Positions 47,832-60,126 of a stretch of DNA of 64,000 bases are shown one piece after another. This DNA comes from Ceratodon purpureus. Lineage: Eukaryota > Streptophyta > Bryopsida > Pseudoditrichales > Ditrichaceae. Position 1 is the first letter of the stretch. Each line of letters begins with the position of its first letter. The notes under the pieces are model-generated. The model searched no databases and was not told the DNA's origin. It worked only from the letters and a program-made list of their open reading frames with translations. The stretch is taken from contig CM026426.1 in assembly GCA_014871385.1 (NCBI GenBank), positions 104,381,281-104,445,280 on the forward strand, written 5' to 3'. The translations under genes and the position numbers were made by a program.

Positions 47832-49259
47832 CTTGGGCGGGGTCAAAACTCCTGGTACACGAAGCCCCTCCGGTACATCAGCAATAATCAAGTCAGCATA
47901 CCCACGGTCCTTGACGAGCGCTCCCTCGAACTTTCTAGCTCGTACAGGAGTAACTCTTGCTACCCACTCCAAAACATTGGTATAAGACTGTGGCCTTGAG
48001 TCTGGATCCATCGATGGATTAGCCTGCATCCACTGCTTGATCGACAGATCTAAGAATTATTCCTGCATCCTCGATCCGCCTGAAGATGATGACAAGGTTG
48101 GCCTTACGGCTTGATCCAAACTTGAGAGCTCCGCAGAATTTGTCTCCAGCTGCGGGGAGTTGTGCTTCCTCTGGCGTTTCCTCTGAGCAGAGTCCTTCGC
48201 AATTGCAGGTCTCGATTTTGATATAAGGGGCCTTCGCTTTTGCTTCCTTGTTGACCCCTCCTCGGCCTGAGTCGATAAGGACACTGCTTGACCGGCTTTC
48301 TCCCGCTCTTCGGCAAGACTGGTTTGCTCAGGCTCGTCATCTGCTTCCTTGCTCTGCTTCTCCTCTCCATCCCGTTTCTTTGTATGCTCCTCCTTCACAT
48401 CCTTCTACTCGACTGTCAGGAATGACTTCGGACACTCTAGGTACTAGCAGCCCTCTTTCAAATGGCCACTATTGTAATTCTTCCGTTGAGTGGGTGTATA
48501 TATGAACTCTGAACTTGTGTTCTCCAACGAGTTCGCCCATGCAGCTGGTATTGTGTCAATGACGCCCTGGAGAACGAGTTCCCTCTTGAAGTATCGATAC
48601 AATAGTTGCCTCCATGCCAAGTCCGTGCGTGATTGTGCATCAAACGGTAGGGACTTCAAGTACGGAGTGTTCCCCGTTAAGAATGCCCCGTACGCCTTCT
48701 CCCAAAGCAAGACACGCCACTTCTCCATGTAAAACGCCATGGATTGGCGGACGGGCCGTCTTTTAGGCAGCACGGGTGCTTGAGCTCCTCAGTTCAGATA
48801 CGAAGAGAGGCTTGCTGCGTCCTCCTCGCAAATGATACCCATACAAGATTGGCTCTCCGTATCGACCGTCTTTTCGAGCTAATTTAAAGTCAGAAATAGT
48901 GATTAATGTCTCATTGTATTAAAGCAAAAATTATTTTACGAAAAGCAAATTTAAGAAACTTACATTTGCCCATAAAGCTGCTCGATGAAGCCATTGTTCA
49001 AGTACATTCTCAGAACATGGTGAAGCAGGGAACTTCGTAGTCTTTCTCATGCTATCACTGCCATTCCACCAACGCAGCTACCTCGCCTTCGCCTTTGGAG
49101 AAGCTTCAGCCGTGGCAACAAATTGCAGCTTCTCAAGCGTCATCTCAACCTTACTTGGGTGCATGTCATAGTGTTGTCGGATCTATGTCAAAACTTGTTA
49201 ATGATCGTAATTAATCAAAGCCATTTGTGCAGTGATTGCAATTTCCTAAACTTTACTAC

Positions 49260-49450
49260 GGACCATTTCCTCCAAAACTAAAATGCTAAAAGAACAGTTG
49301 TCGGATCCTACACTCCTAATTTCAATCTCATGACATCAAGGAAACCACTGAATTGACTCAAGAAACAAACTAACTTCTAACCATTTCCTCCAAAACAAAA
49401 ATGCTAAAACACTGCTGTCGGATCCTACAGTCCTAATTTCAATCTAGTTA
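49260..49450 (-). repeat. GGATCC dyad repeat, copies 1-2 (intron of the ParB-like gene)
   Basis: Two tandem units about 119 bases apart, with cores at 49296-49313 (TTGTCGGATCCTACA) and 49413-49430 (CTGTCGGATCCTACAG). Each is bracketed by CCATTTCCTCCA on one side and GGAAACC-like sequence on the other. In the sense of the host gene they read in the same direction as copies 3-5 in the MULE gene. Confidence 0.85.
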
Positions 49451-51854
49451 CATGAAGAATATACAAATTTATAACTAATTAGGCAAATACATGTGGGGAT
49501 ATTGGACAAGACCACATGGTCAATGGTTACATCATTTTGTCTGGCTCTTATAAAAGTCTGTATACTACATCTGGATGTAAACTTACCTGTTTCATGAATT
49601 CCTTTCCGTGGAGGGGATTGGCCACGGCTTGCTCCTTGTTGAACTTTTTCTGCAGTGTTTTCCATGCTTCCTTCACTGCCTTGTCAACAGCGGCTTTCAT
49701 CTCCGCACCGATGTCCTCACCGGGGTGATCACTGATCCACAGTTGTGCTGTTTCCTTAGCAATTCGAGCTAGTGATGCCTATATTACAGTTAGGAAACAT
49801 GTAAATTACGATGAAATATTGAGGAATTAATAAACACAGCAAATCAGACTGCGCGTGGGGATTACTTACACTGTGCAAGAATGATACAAAAACCTCCTAC
49901 GGCATTGAAGTCCACCCTTGTTTCCGTGTCACCTTGCATCGCTCCAAAGCTCCGCCGGAATTATATTGCTCTTCTCAAGCTCCTCCAGCGACATAGTCTC
50001 GTAGGTGTGAATCTTATGGAGAGTATGCGGCAGCCTCTCATTCACATAAGCGTCCTCATTTGCCCTACACATATCATAATGCAACTAGAATGTCAGCTAC
50101 TTTTGTCATGATTGATCATGTACACATTACTTGTAGGAATCAAGTCAATCAGAATATAGCAAGTTCCAAATTCAAATTTCGAGTTTGTAGTTGAACCCAA
50201 AACACCTCACTTACTTGTTGATGGCGTGCATTGCAGTAAGGAGTGCCTCGCGGCTTCCCTTCACGTCAAGCACTATGCAATCAGGCCTACCGTTCCTCGT
50301 AGCCCACTCGAGATCGTCTGAATGCTCTTCCTTGATATATCCCTTCCAAGGACAAGTACGGTGATTCCCATCGAAGACGTAGAACATCCTCTTCGAAAGA
50401 GCTTGCGTCTCTTTGTGCTTGGCTAGCTCCTTCTCAAATGCCTCATCTAACGCCAACCATACTGGACACCAATCCGCCTTCATCTCCTCTGTAACATACG
50501 TTGTTTTGCCCTCGTGCGATGTGTCAGCTACATAAAATGCAGCTGAACCTGGTCTTATGCCATTATAGAATTCGCCTTGCAACTTTAGCACATCACTAAC
50601 CATTGCAGGACAAACAAATTCGCAAGGCAATAAATGGCACAACGGAATACGAAGCATAGAGAACTCTTCAGGCTTCCTCCGCATCCTCAGAATCGCGCCA
50701 TACGGATCCGGCTTCATCTCCTTCCAAATCTGCCTACGCGCTTCCGATACTGTGATCTTCGCAGCTACCCCCTCTGAGATCTCCTCACGTTCTACGCCTC
50801 CACTCGCCAAAGCTCCGACCCCGCAAACTCCCTCCTCAACCTCATCATCGTCGCTTGTAACAACCCTTTTATTGGCTCCGGCAGCCGCTCTTGACGAAAC
50901 CCTAGAACCTCCAAACTGCAGATCATCCTCCTCTTCTGCCTCTTCGTCTGACCCTTCCATTTCTGCATCCACATTGCTCACCGGAAAATGTAGCTGTTTG
51001 TTCATTTGCGTCTCCATAAGGCTTATTTCGTCTAGCACACTGCGGACACCTCCCGAACCTTCGTCCGCCATAACGCTCACAATAGTTCCCCAAACCTACA
51101 AAATTTATGGGACTTCCTTCAATTTAATCAGAAGGACTCCAATGCTTGACATCAAACCACTCACAATTGTCCAGAACTATTACTTTGTGTACGATACTGG
51201 TTAATTATGAAGGAGATTATTTGCTCTATTCTATCTGCTTCTACTACCACCAAATCTTATGAATTCATACATCCGAACATCATCATTCAAATCTCTCGCA
51301 TAAAATGCTGTCATACCCCTACAACGCACTCAATGATATTTGCATCTATAAGCTCTCGAACAATCGCATCAAGAAGCTCTGCAACCGCAAGAGCCTGCGG
51401 CCGCAAGTACAGAGATCATCATCCGTAGCCTTTCGACCCACCTACCCAACTTTGGCCCCTTGCCTCACCCACTCCCTGATTGCGACCTGACCCGTGACTA
51501 ACGCATACCTGATCGAACACCCTTCCTCCACTTGACCAAAAGGCCGCACCTACACCTAACCCAATCCAAACTCTTGCATCCAACAACTCCGTATTTCCAG
51601 ACGGCCACAATGCACAAATTCTCGCCAAGACCTGGATCCACGCACTTACTAAAATCACTTTACACAGTCCCTGCGCATCACACTCACCAACAGATTTGCA
51701 TACTCACATCACATACTCGCCTCACCCTTAACACAATCACCGACTCATTCACTCCCTAACCTCACACACTCGCCTTCACCTCGCAGCCACTCCTCACCAC
51801 ACACTCACAAAAAGACTAAGAAGGTGACCTCACACCTTCCTTATTCCCCCAAAG

Positions 51855-52040
51855 TCGCGGCTGCACCAACTCCCACCTACTACTTGCATCGACACCTCTC
51901 ATTCTATCCACTTGTCGTCCTCGAGCTCGCGGCCGGACCTACCCCACGTGCCACTTGCATTGACACCTTGCATTCCATCCACTTGCATGCTCGACCTATC
52001 ATCTAGTTACACTCCATCAAGTCGCGGCCCCGCCTGCCCA
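51855..52040. repeat. Imperfect tandem repeat in exon 1-2 intron
   Basis: About two and a half copies of a 73-75-base unit (CGCGGC...ACTTGCATYGACACCT...CATCCACTTG). It lies in a CT-rich intron of the ParB-like gene. Confidence 0.6.
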
Positions 52041-52905
52041 CTTGGTCGAGGAAACGGTCTCGCCGTCACTCCAAATTCTTCGATGATGTTCTTTCATAAA
52101 CCGAATTAAATGGCACTTAACGGGGTGACTGCTTTACATACATATTATATAGGACATCACATTCTAAAGTCTGAATCCAACTTACTAACCAACAATGATG
52201 GACGACATTGTTGACGCTAGAGTTGAATTTTGAGACTGCAATACACGAAATTCTCAAGTACGTACCAAGTTAGAAGACTAAATGGCTTACATCGGATATC
52301 GCTTCCTCTTCAAGTATCATAACGTGTAGATCGGGAACCACCTTGTCCGAAACGTCCCCCGACAGTGGAAGTTCATAGAGAATGGCAGGGCCGCTTAGGT
52401 CAATGTGAGATTCTCTTGTATTTGAGCTTGGACACCCTTCAATGCTTACTTTACGTTCCTTCTGATTGGGGCTCACTAAACGACTACCTCTCCTCTTCCT
52501 ATAGTTCTTCCTATCGATCAGGTTGGACTTCACTTTCCTCCTCTTCTTAGGCTTCTCCATACCCTTCTGCTTCTCCATACGATTGTCCCATCCCCGGTTG
52601 GACAACGAGCTCTACATTGGCAATGACAAAGAGTACCAAGTCAAAGATACAGTAGGACTAATCACATGATACTCAGAACGCTCTATCTTGTTTCTATCCG
52701 GCAAATTCACCATAACGTCACTGCCGCAGCTTCCAAATGTCATGTCCCACGGGTAAGAGAGGAGAATGTCCAATTCCCAAATTATGACAGCTGCATAGTA
52801 AAGCCAATTAAATGCACGTCTTTCATAGTTGTTACTAGGCTTTAAATGCAGGGCTCCATACCCAACGTACAGCGTGACTGTATGAAGTGATGCTGAAGTT
52901 GTCTA

Positions 52906-55900
52906 AAGGTGGTTGAGGCGCTTCATAGTCACTCTTTTGTCCATCTTGAGGAACTCTCTTCTCTGACATCTCCCCTCACTTCGTTTGGCAATATGGCTCT
53001 AATTCATGCCGATGGTCACCTTATTCCCCTTCACGTCCCATGTAATAATGAGGGTGTTGGATCAGTTGAGGCTGCACTATTGAGCGTGCGATTCAACCTC
53101 GTCGTAGAGTCCCTTCATCTAGAGGAGGAAGTCTATGATGTCGATGGTCAGATAAATCACACAATCTATCAATTGCCCATCCGTAATGATTAGGGTTGAG
53201 TGTGGCTCATAGAGGCCAGGAAGTATGTGGTTTGTGGTTTGACGCCTAATATGGCAGCGACATCCACTGAGATTCTAACACCCGGTCGTTCAGCTGCTTC
53301 TACAGTAGACACTTTAGTGCAGCCCAAGATTCATATCCTAAGCGAATAAGATAACGAGGGTGTGCCCCCTCCCCTCTGTCCGCGCCCAAGTTGGTTGCAA
53401 CCAAAGAGAGCGTGATCACCTGCTTGAAACGGCTGTCTTCCCTACCTGGAGCGAAGAATTTGATGTCTAAAATAGATTATTCGAACGTCCAGACGCTGAA
53501 GGTCCCTGTCTTGCCAGCCCAGTACAATGGAGACGTTGTCTACAAGCTTCCACCGATTCAAGGAAGCTCAAGACCGACTCCAGCAAAGCTCAAGGTGGAG
53601 ATGGACAAGAAGTTTGACGTGCACCTCTCGTGTCAGACGAAGACTTCAAATATCGCCAACACTATGGAATTGACATTTCGTTACTCTGTTTGTGCAGGAC
53701 ATTTGCAGTGCATGAATCCTGACAGTGACTTCCTCAACCGAAGGCCTAGGGCAACGAAGTTCAATGAGACCGACTGGTCCGGATACTCGGCTGATCCCTT
53801 CAGCGTTGAGGGGTGTCCTCTGCCGAAGTCCACTCTGGTTTGCAAGATTTGCCACGTCCCACCAACCTGCTTGGCTTCTTGCCCCGCATGAGTGTATTAC
53901 GTTTTTGGCAAGGAGAACATGACACGTGCATGTGTTCACATAGGTTTCCATGACCACCCTGTTGGATATGGAGAGTGCCGCGAGTCTAAGGTGAAGATTG
54001 AGAACCTTGTTGAAGATGCAGTTCAGAAGAACCCAACTGCGAAACCATCCGCTATAGCACTTGAAGCCGCCAAGCACTTCCTCGGCGAGTTCCTCCTCAC
54101 CCTCGAAGGCGAGACACGGAAGATTCCAAATGAAGATGAGCTCCTCGAGGTCATGAATAAGTTCTATCCCCTAAGCTTTCTTAGCTCCACCAAAAGTATG
54201 ATTTCAACGTTCAAGGAACATGCCAATAAGGGCGTGATGGACGGCATAGCGTCGCTTCGAGGCTGTAGCAAATGGAAGTACATCCACGAGAACAAGTTTC
54301 TTGGTTAGGGTAAGGAGGGCCACAAGGTCTTTCCATTAAAGATGTCCGTGAAGGGTCCGGGGTTAGGAGTGGACCTTGTTTGGCGCATGCTGCCCCTTGG
54401 TGATTTGCAAGACGCTTGGATCATGTTCGACCATGTAAAGTGCACCAAGGATTGGACGACAATGGCCTGTCACGTGTATGATTTCTAGTACTGTAGGGTC
54501 ATGACAATCGCCGTATGCGATATGCAGTCAGATGAGGAGAGGGCTCAGAGCATGCTCTGGCATAGATTAAACGGTGTGATGACAGATCACGGTATCATGA
54601 ATGTCAACTGCTTCATGGCGGACAGTGCGCAAGCAAACTAACGGGCCGTTCGAGTCATTTGTAGGAATGGAGACCGGAAGATTAAGATGCCAGAACGTGA
54701 GAAAACATGCTTATTTCATTGGGCGCAATCACTGAAGAAACACACGGAGGCTCATATATTACAGGCTCATCTTCAGTCACAGCACTATGCCCTATGCAGG
54801 CAGTACCGAGATGGGAAGACCACGGACGATGCTGAAATCCGATACCATGCGATTCGAGGTTGATGGACCTCCGCCCGCCCCACCACCAAAGATGGGCTTC
54901 GCCATCTCAACCTCGGGCTTGCCTTTTGGCATTTCTGTTACCGCCAATGGGTTGGTTATATGCAGCTTGTAAGTATCTGCTCTAACTTCTTATGGATAAT
55001 GCCAATATTCAATTTTGAGACCTTCCAATTAATTTGTGACCATGAAATGGGACTTGATGTCATAAGATTGGGATTAGGAGTGTAGGATCCGACAACTGTT
55101 TTTTAGCTTCTTAGATTTGGAGGAAATGGTTCATAGTTCATGTTGTTACTCAATCAATTCAGTGGTTTCCTCCATGTTATAAGATTGGGATTAGGACTGT
55201 AGGATCCAACAACTGTTTTTTAGCATTTTAGGATTATAGGAAATGGTTCGTAGTTTATGTTGTTCTTCATTCAATTCAATGGTTTCCTCCATCTCATTAG
55301 ATTGAGATTGGGACTGTAGGATCCGACAACTGTTTGTTAGCATTTCAAGATAAAAAAATGATTTAATTTCATGGTCACTTATGATTGCAGAATTTGTCAG
55401 ACGCTGAGAAGGATGAGATGCCCTCATGCAATTTAGCTGAGACTATGCACCTTAAGTGGCAACAATAGTCTGGCAACCACTGTGAGGACGACTTTGTGGC
55501 CACCGTGGATGATTATGTTCGTGCATTTATGCAGATCACGAACTACAGTGGATATCTTCGTGGCGAGACTCCTGGTAGGGGACCGTCCAAGGCAAAGCTG
55601 CGACTTAGGTGTGCACAAAAGTCTCGAGACCCCAAGCGCATTGCAAAGGCAACGGAGCATTTTCCTGATGCACCAACACTGCTCTCTCAACACCCTCACC
55701 TCGAAGGAGAAGAAATCTTTTGCTCCACAAAGCGTAGGCTCGACCAACCAATTTGTAGCCAATTTGAATCAAATTGCCCCGACAAAATGAATTTCTCGGA
55801 ACCCCGCGTGAGCACTAGATCCACTCGACGTCGAACCGAAGGCATGCTTGACGCAAAGGTGGCGCCCACCTCGCCACCTGTAGAGGCGATGGCGTCCGTC

Positions 55901-56815
55901 GATTGGCATCATGTTATAGCTGTCGAAGAGACCAAGGTGGACGATTCCAAGTGGCACATTGTTCGAATGCCCAAGAAATGCGCCAAAGCATGTTTTGCAC
56001 TGCAGGCCAAAACAAAGAAGAAGTGCAAGGCTTGGGTCGTAGGGGGGAATAGGGCCACCGCAGTGCCCTACTATTGAGGAATGATGGAAGACTACAAGCG
56101 CGACAAATTAATTTGCATGCAATTCTCTTTTTGCAATGACGACATTCAGCAATGTTTTGGAGGTACTAGCCGGAAATATGTCTGCTCTAGACCTTCTCTC
56201 CCAGCCGTCTGGCCTGTGAAGCGCAGAACACACCTCACGAAAAGGGAGATTCTGGACTTTGAGGCAGCAGGTTTCAAATTACCTCAACGCCGAGAGCTGC
56301 CAGCAGATCACATCTTCGAGGATGCCTCTCTTCATCCGAAGCGACCGCTTCAGGACTTGTCTCACCTTGATGTCCCGGCTGATCCAGAGATCTATCCTAC
56401 CATCCGAGGTGGATTCAAGATTTGACGTTGCAATCGAGGTCCACGCACTGAGCATGAGAACAGTTGGGCATCCTCCCTCCTCCTTTCGATTTAGATCAAA
56501 TCAATAACATTGATTCCAAGCCTAGGCTTTTGCTGCATCATCAACCTTCTTTCGGAGACAGTTGCGGAGACTCGGTCCTACAAGATTACCATAGGTCCAG
56601 AGCCGGGTTGCACTTGCCCATACTTTACGAAAATGGCCGTCAAGTCTCTCGGCAAACGCCCCCCTTGGGTCCCTTGCAAGCACCTTTATCACATTTACAA
56701 CGCCAATTGCAGCCTTGATCAGTTTGAGGACACCTTCATTCATGCTCCGACCTTGAGCTTCAATGAGGTCAAGACTATCCTCGAGAGCGGGCTTCTACAA
56801 TACATTTTAAATTAG
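52906..56815 (+). pseudogene. MULE-like transposase with GCM/WRKY-like and SWIM zinc modules
   Basis: The order of blocks fits a Mutator-like transposase. The N-terminal part starts near 52990 (MALIHADGHLIPLHVPCN). A zinc module follows with CAGHLQC, VCKICHVPPTC and a closing FHDHP, like the GCM/WRKY zinc fold. The catalytic region has WTTMACHVYDF-stop-YCRVMTIAVCDMQSDE, CFMADSAQAN and CLFHWAQSLKKH. An intron at 54969-55390 holds three dyad repeats. The C-terminal SWIM finger is GCTCPYF...PCKHLYHIY (56600-56700). The copy is dead, with stops at 53889, 54306, 54486, 54639, 54861, 55466, 56075 and 56423 plus frameshifts near 53390, 54870 and 56430. It diverges from the ParB-like gene, with start regions about 300 bases apart. 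Confidence 0.72.
55044..55365 (+). repeat. GGATCC dyad repeat, copies 3-5 (intron of the MULE transposase)
   Basis: Three tandem units with 116-118-base spacing, cores at 55080-55096, 55196-55213 and 55313-55331 (CTGTAGGATCCGACAAC; the middle copy has CCAACAAC). Each unit has TTTCCTCCA upstream and GGAAATGG or a decayed form downstream. Together they make up most of the 420-base intron. Confidence 0.88.
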
Positions 56816-56867
56816 TTTGGAGTTTGTTGTGAGGAGTTGCAGAAGGGACAGGAAGGGCACCCTAGAA

Positions 56868-56955
56868 TGGGCTCTTTCCTCCATCTGGCAAAGGAGTCAT
56901 TTAGGGCTGTAGGATCCGACAGCCACTTTTGAGGTAGGTCGTGAATGGGAGAAAC
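56868..56955 (+). repeat. GGATCC dyad repeat, copy 6
   Basis: Core GGCTGTAGGATCCGACAGCC at 56905-56924, bracketed by CTTTCCTCCA and GGGAGAAAC. It follows the MULE transposase by about 50 bases. Confidence 0.85.
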
Positions 56956-57231
56956 TCATGATGCACAGAGGGATAGATGTTGCTCCGGTAGCCGCTTCCC
57001 GGGTATTTGTCGGGTCTCTATTAGATGCGATCTTGTCGTGAGTCGAATTCGCTCAGACTTGTTTTTTCTTGGCCACGAGATCATTCCAACAATGTCAAGG
57101 CTCAAGATTTATCTTGAATCGCATGTTCCTATTTTATCAATACATATATAAATCATTTATTGACCGGCTTCATATGCAATTAGTGAATACTAAATAAGAG
57201 TCACATCTTCGTCACAATGGATATAAGAGTC

Positions 57232-57321
57232 GGGGTTTCCTCCATGTTGGCTGACGCTGAAATTGGGTTGTTAGATCCGACAGCCCTTTTTTGACAAGAC
57301 ACCAACTGGGGGAAACGACCC
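57232..57321 (+). repeat. GGATCC dyad repeat, copy 7
   Basis: Core GTTGTTAGATCCGACAGCC near 57267-57285. The outer arms GGGTTTCCTCCATGTTGG and CCAACTGGGGGAAACGACC form a longer inverted repeat around it. Confidence 0.85.
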
Positions 57322-57614
57322 ATCCTATGTAACAAGCGGAAGCCTACATGAGCTAGGAACTCTTTCATCCCATTCATCTCATCTCACTTGTCATCCATGA
57401 TGCAAATTCAAGTTCTCTTACGGCTCTAAAGGTCCGTCAAGTTCTTTATTGTTGTTTGATCAGCGCCATAAAATGGTTAATTCAAATTAGAAGCAGCCAA
57501 ATCCTGCCACACAAAACTGATGGCATCAATGAAACAATTCCTTAGAAGGCCGGCGGCTAAAAACACTATCCGCCGGAAATAACTATAAAGCATTGCGTCG
57601 AACAAGTGTTCAAT

Positions 57615-57705
57615 GTTACCCACTTCGTGGCTCATCTTGAAATAGGGCTGTGGGATCCGACAGCACTTTTAGTCCACCACTCTAAGTGGAGGAAAAGCCG
57701 TGTGG
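57615..57705 (+). repeat. GGATCC dyad repeat, copy 8
   Basis: Core GGCTGTGGGATCCGACAGC at 57646-57664, with AAGTGGAGGAAAAGCC downstream. The outer arm on the left is decayed. Confidence 0.78.
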
Positions 57706-59111
57706 GGTGAACCTTCAAATCGGCCGTCATACTCGTATGTGATCTTTTTGATCCACGGATAAATCATTACCGCCCAACAACTCCCTATATTCATTAAGTG
57801 CATAGGACCAAACCTCTGTGACCAAAGGCAGTCATTAATAAACATTATAACCTCTTCTAGGAGGCATTTGTAGTTCAAAACTTTGATATTTGGATGACAA
57901 TGACGACCTTGAGACGATACGGCGTGGCCATCATTATAGTGCTTCCAAAGGCGAAACACAGGCGAGATCAATTCGTTCAACGGTTGTGGATTTTACTACA
58001 GCCGTTCTTCTTAAATAAATCTCATCATGGATGCTGTTAAGTTGGGCGCCGTCATGGAATCAAAGCACGTCCTACTCATAGTGATCCAATCTCTATCAGC
58101 CCATCGAGTACGGTTTCCTGTGTGCCTAGTCTACTTCTATCTTCTCATGCGCACAAGAGACCACTATATAGCCACACAGAAGCACTAGAATCCATCATAG
58201 TCACAAGCTTCCAGTTCGGTCTATCATTTCGCTTTGTTTTCATGGAACCACTCATATTTAGCCTAAACGGCACGACACAATTCATGCTAAAGCCCAGAAG
58301 TATGATAGAACCGCAGATAGGGGATATTGTTATACGCACAATTTGGGCGGAGTCCGCTGTCCAATATTATCTATACTAGTCGCCCAAAGATTGGTATTTG
58401 TATCACAAGACGTGGCTCCTGTAGATCTTCTCGTGCCCTGTCTCCTATCCAGCGGATAGAAATCTTGATGCCAATACTCCAAGGAGCATGAAGTACATGA
58501 TGCTAATGGTGTGGGAATATGGGCTCGGATGTAAGGAGTCTCTTATAGTGGGTATACTCTTACCGGAGTCATCACCAAGTGAGGCAACCAAAGAGCCGGG
58601 CCTTGGACGAGGCGGTTCCGGTCCAGACAAGAACACCATTGTCTTGTAGTTCTGGCAGCCGACTTCACCTCGCAGTCCCACCTTACGTGTAGATTTCTAG
58701 AAGGACAAGTATTTCAATGAAGACTGGTCACTGAGCAAAGCTGATGGTCCTATCGGTAGTGGATTCCTTTTCTCGTCGAGGTACCCCTCTGAGAACAATT
58801 ACCTGCTGGTCGAGGGAGGGTACCACCTGGGATGCTAGTGTCTTGATCACAGGGGCCTTAGCACAATATGCTCCGATGTCGCTCACAGAGATCTCTTCTT
58901 GACTCCGTATAGACATTTCAAGTGTACCGGAGCATAGCAAGAATAGCACGCATATACCTTACAGTAGTTACTTGTACCGCTTTTATATATTGTGGGTAAA
59001 AATCGAATGACCTTGCTTGGTCAATTACTTGCTATAGGAATCGCAATTCTGTTGGGTCAAGGTCATTCCCTTTTCACTTTGATTCTCATTTGCATATATT
59101 ACCTATCAATA
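57706..59111. other. Spacer, no gene seen
   Basis: Mixed-composition DNA between dyad repeats. Short open frames have no recognisable product, and no RNA gene was seen. Confidence 0.45.
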
Positions 59112-59510
59112 AAAACATGTGCTCCAAGCCCTAGTGGTGCGTTGCACTGTAGTTGTGGTGCTTGGTATATTTCAAATCTAATATCAAGTTAAACCGAGTC
59201 CTCTTGCGAAACAAATTGGTTGGGTCTCCAACAGGGGCTCACGAACTCGGCACGGGTCTTGGCACACACTCTCAATCTGATTTCACATTCCAAGAGCACC
59301 GTCCTCGTCGTTTAATTCATGATGACCGGTCGGCCTGGTTTAGTGGCCACGCGGCATGGGGGGCGGGGGGGAATCTCTGGCGGGGCCCAGGGGCATGTGG
59401 GAGGAGGGTGTGCTCGGGAGGCCATTTCCTCCAAGTTGCTGATGGCAAAATTCAGCTGTAGGATCCGATAGCCCAATTTCGCAAAGGACCTACACGGGGG
59501 AAAGCCATGG
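59112..59510 (+). repeat. Dispersed duplication, copy I, carrying dyad repeat copy 9
   Basis: About 400 bases sharing ordered blocks with 60127-60440: CATGTGCTCC, GGCCTGGTTTAGTGGCCACG, the GGGG-rich stretch, and the dyad repeat. The dyad (59421-59510) has core AGCTGTAGGATCCGATAGCC with outer arms CCATTTCCTCCAAG and GGGGGAAAGCCATGG. Confidence 0.82.
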
Positions 59511-60126
59511 TGCTACCCCCGTGATATCCAACCCCTTGGTTGATGCCCTTATGATACTCATTTTTTAAATTTCTATACCATTTTAAACCGTGATATCATG
59601 GTTTAAAATGGATCCTGGAGTCTCTCGTAATTTAAAGCATGGTTCCTTTTCCTTGAAGGGCACTTGCGGCCTTCTACTAGATTCGTGAAGTACATTGTAA
59701 CTAGATAGTTTTGTACTTGCGGCATTCTACTAGACTCCTATCTTAGCTAATTTTCTGTGGCTACTAAATTGTAAATTGAGAAGAACTAACTTAAAGATAT
59801 TTAATACCTTATACTCATGATAAATGCTAAATAAGAGTTAAACACGTAGCATAAGTTTGAAGAAAAGAAATGACCAATTCAACTCGCCAACTAAGCTTGA
59901 AACTATGGTTGATATCAAAGATTGACTTGGTAATATACTTGTCTCAAATCATAGATGTACAGTTTGTTTTAGAAGATTTGTTGTAAATGACATTCTAAGC
60001 AAAGCCAAAGCAAGTATTTTATAGAAGGAAAATGACATTCTCATATCATGATGGTAATCACAAAAATCATCACATACTAATTTCAAATATTAAGTAAATA
60101 TAAAGTATATAATTATTCAGGATTAA

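Larger units (their letters stand above)
47832..52605 (-). pseudogene. Multi-exon mobile-region gene with ParB/sulfiredoxin-like motif
   Basis: Six exons with good AG/GT sites: 52605-52291, 51095-50215, 50064-49870, 49778-49587, 49182-48964 and 48878-47832, the last followed by a GTAAAT donor, so more may follow. Exon 1 is Lys/Arg-rich. Exon 2 has an acidic region and a block ending RMFYVFDGNHRTCPWKGY; DGNHR plus the preceding LRIPLCHLLP strand resembles the ParB/Srx nucleotide-binding fold. Later exons are helical and basic (WRVLLWEKAYGAFLTGNTPY). The end (YADLIIADVPEGL) faintly recalls the DPPY motif of amino-methyltransferases, at low confidence. There is a frameshift near 49955 and six in-frame stops, most explained by CAG/CAA/CGA to stop. 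It diverges from the MULE gene at 52906. Function is not known. Confidence 0.6.

Noticed and set aside
55044..55365. CRISPR-like array (three regularly spaced repeats)
   Set aside because: Eukaryotic intron context, spacers nearly identical between units, 117-base period; it is a tandem repeat.
57706..58980. Organellar or rRNA insertion
   Set aside because: Composition suggested it, but no recognisable rRNA, tRNA or plastid gene sequence is present.
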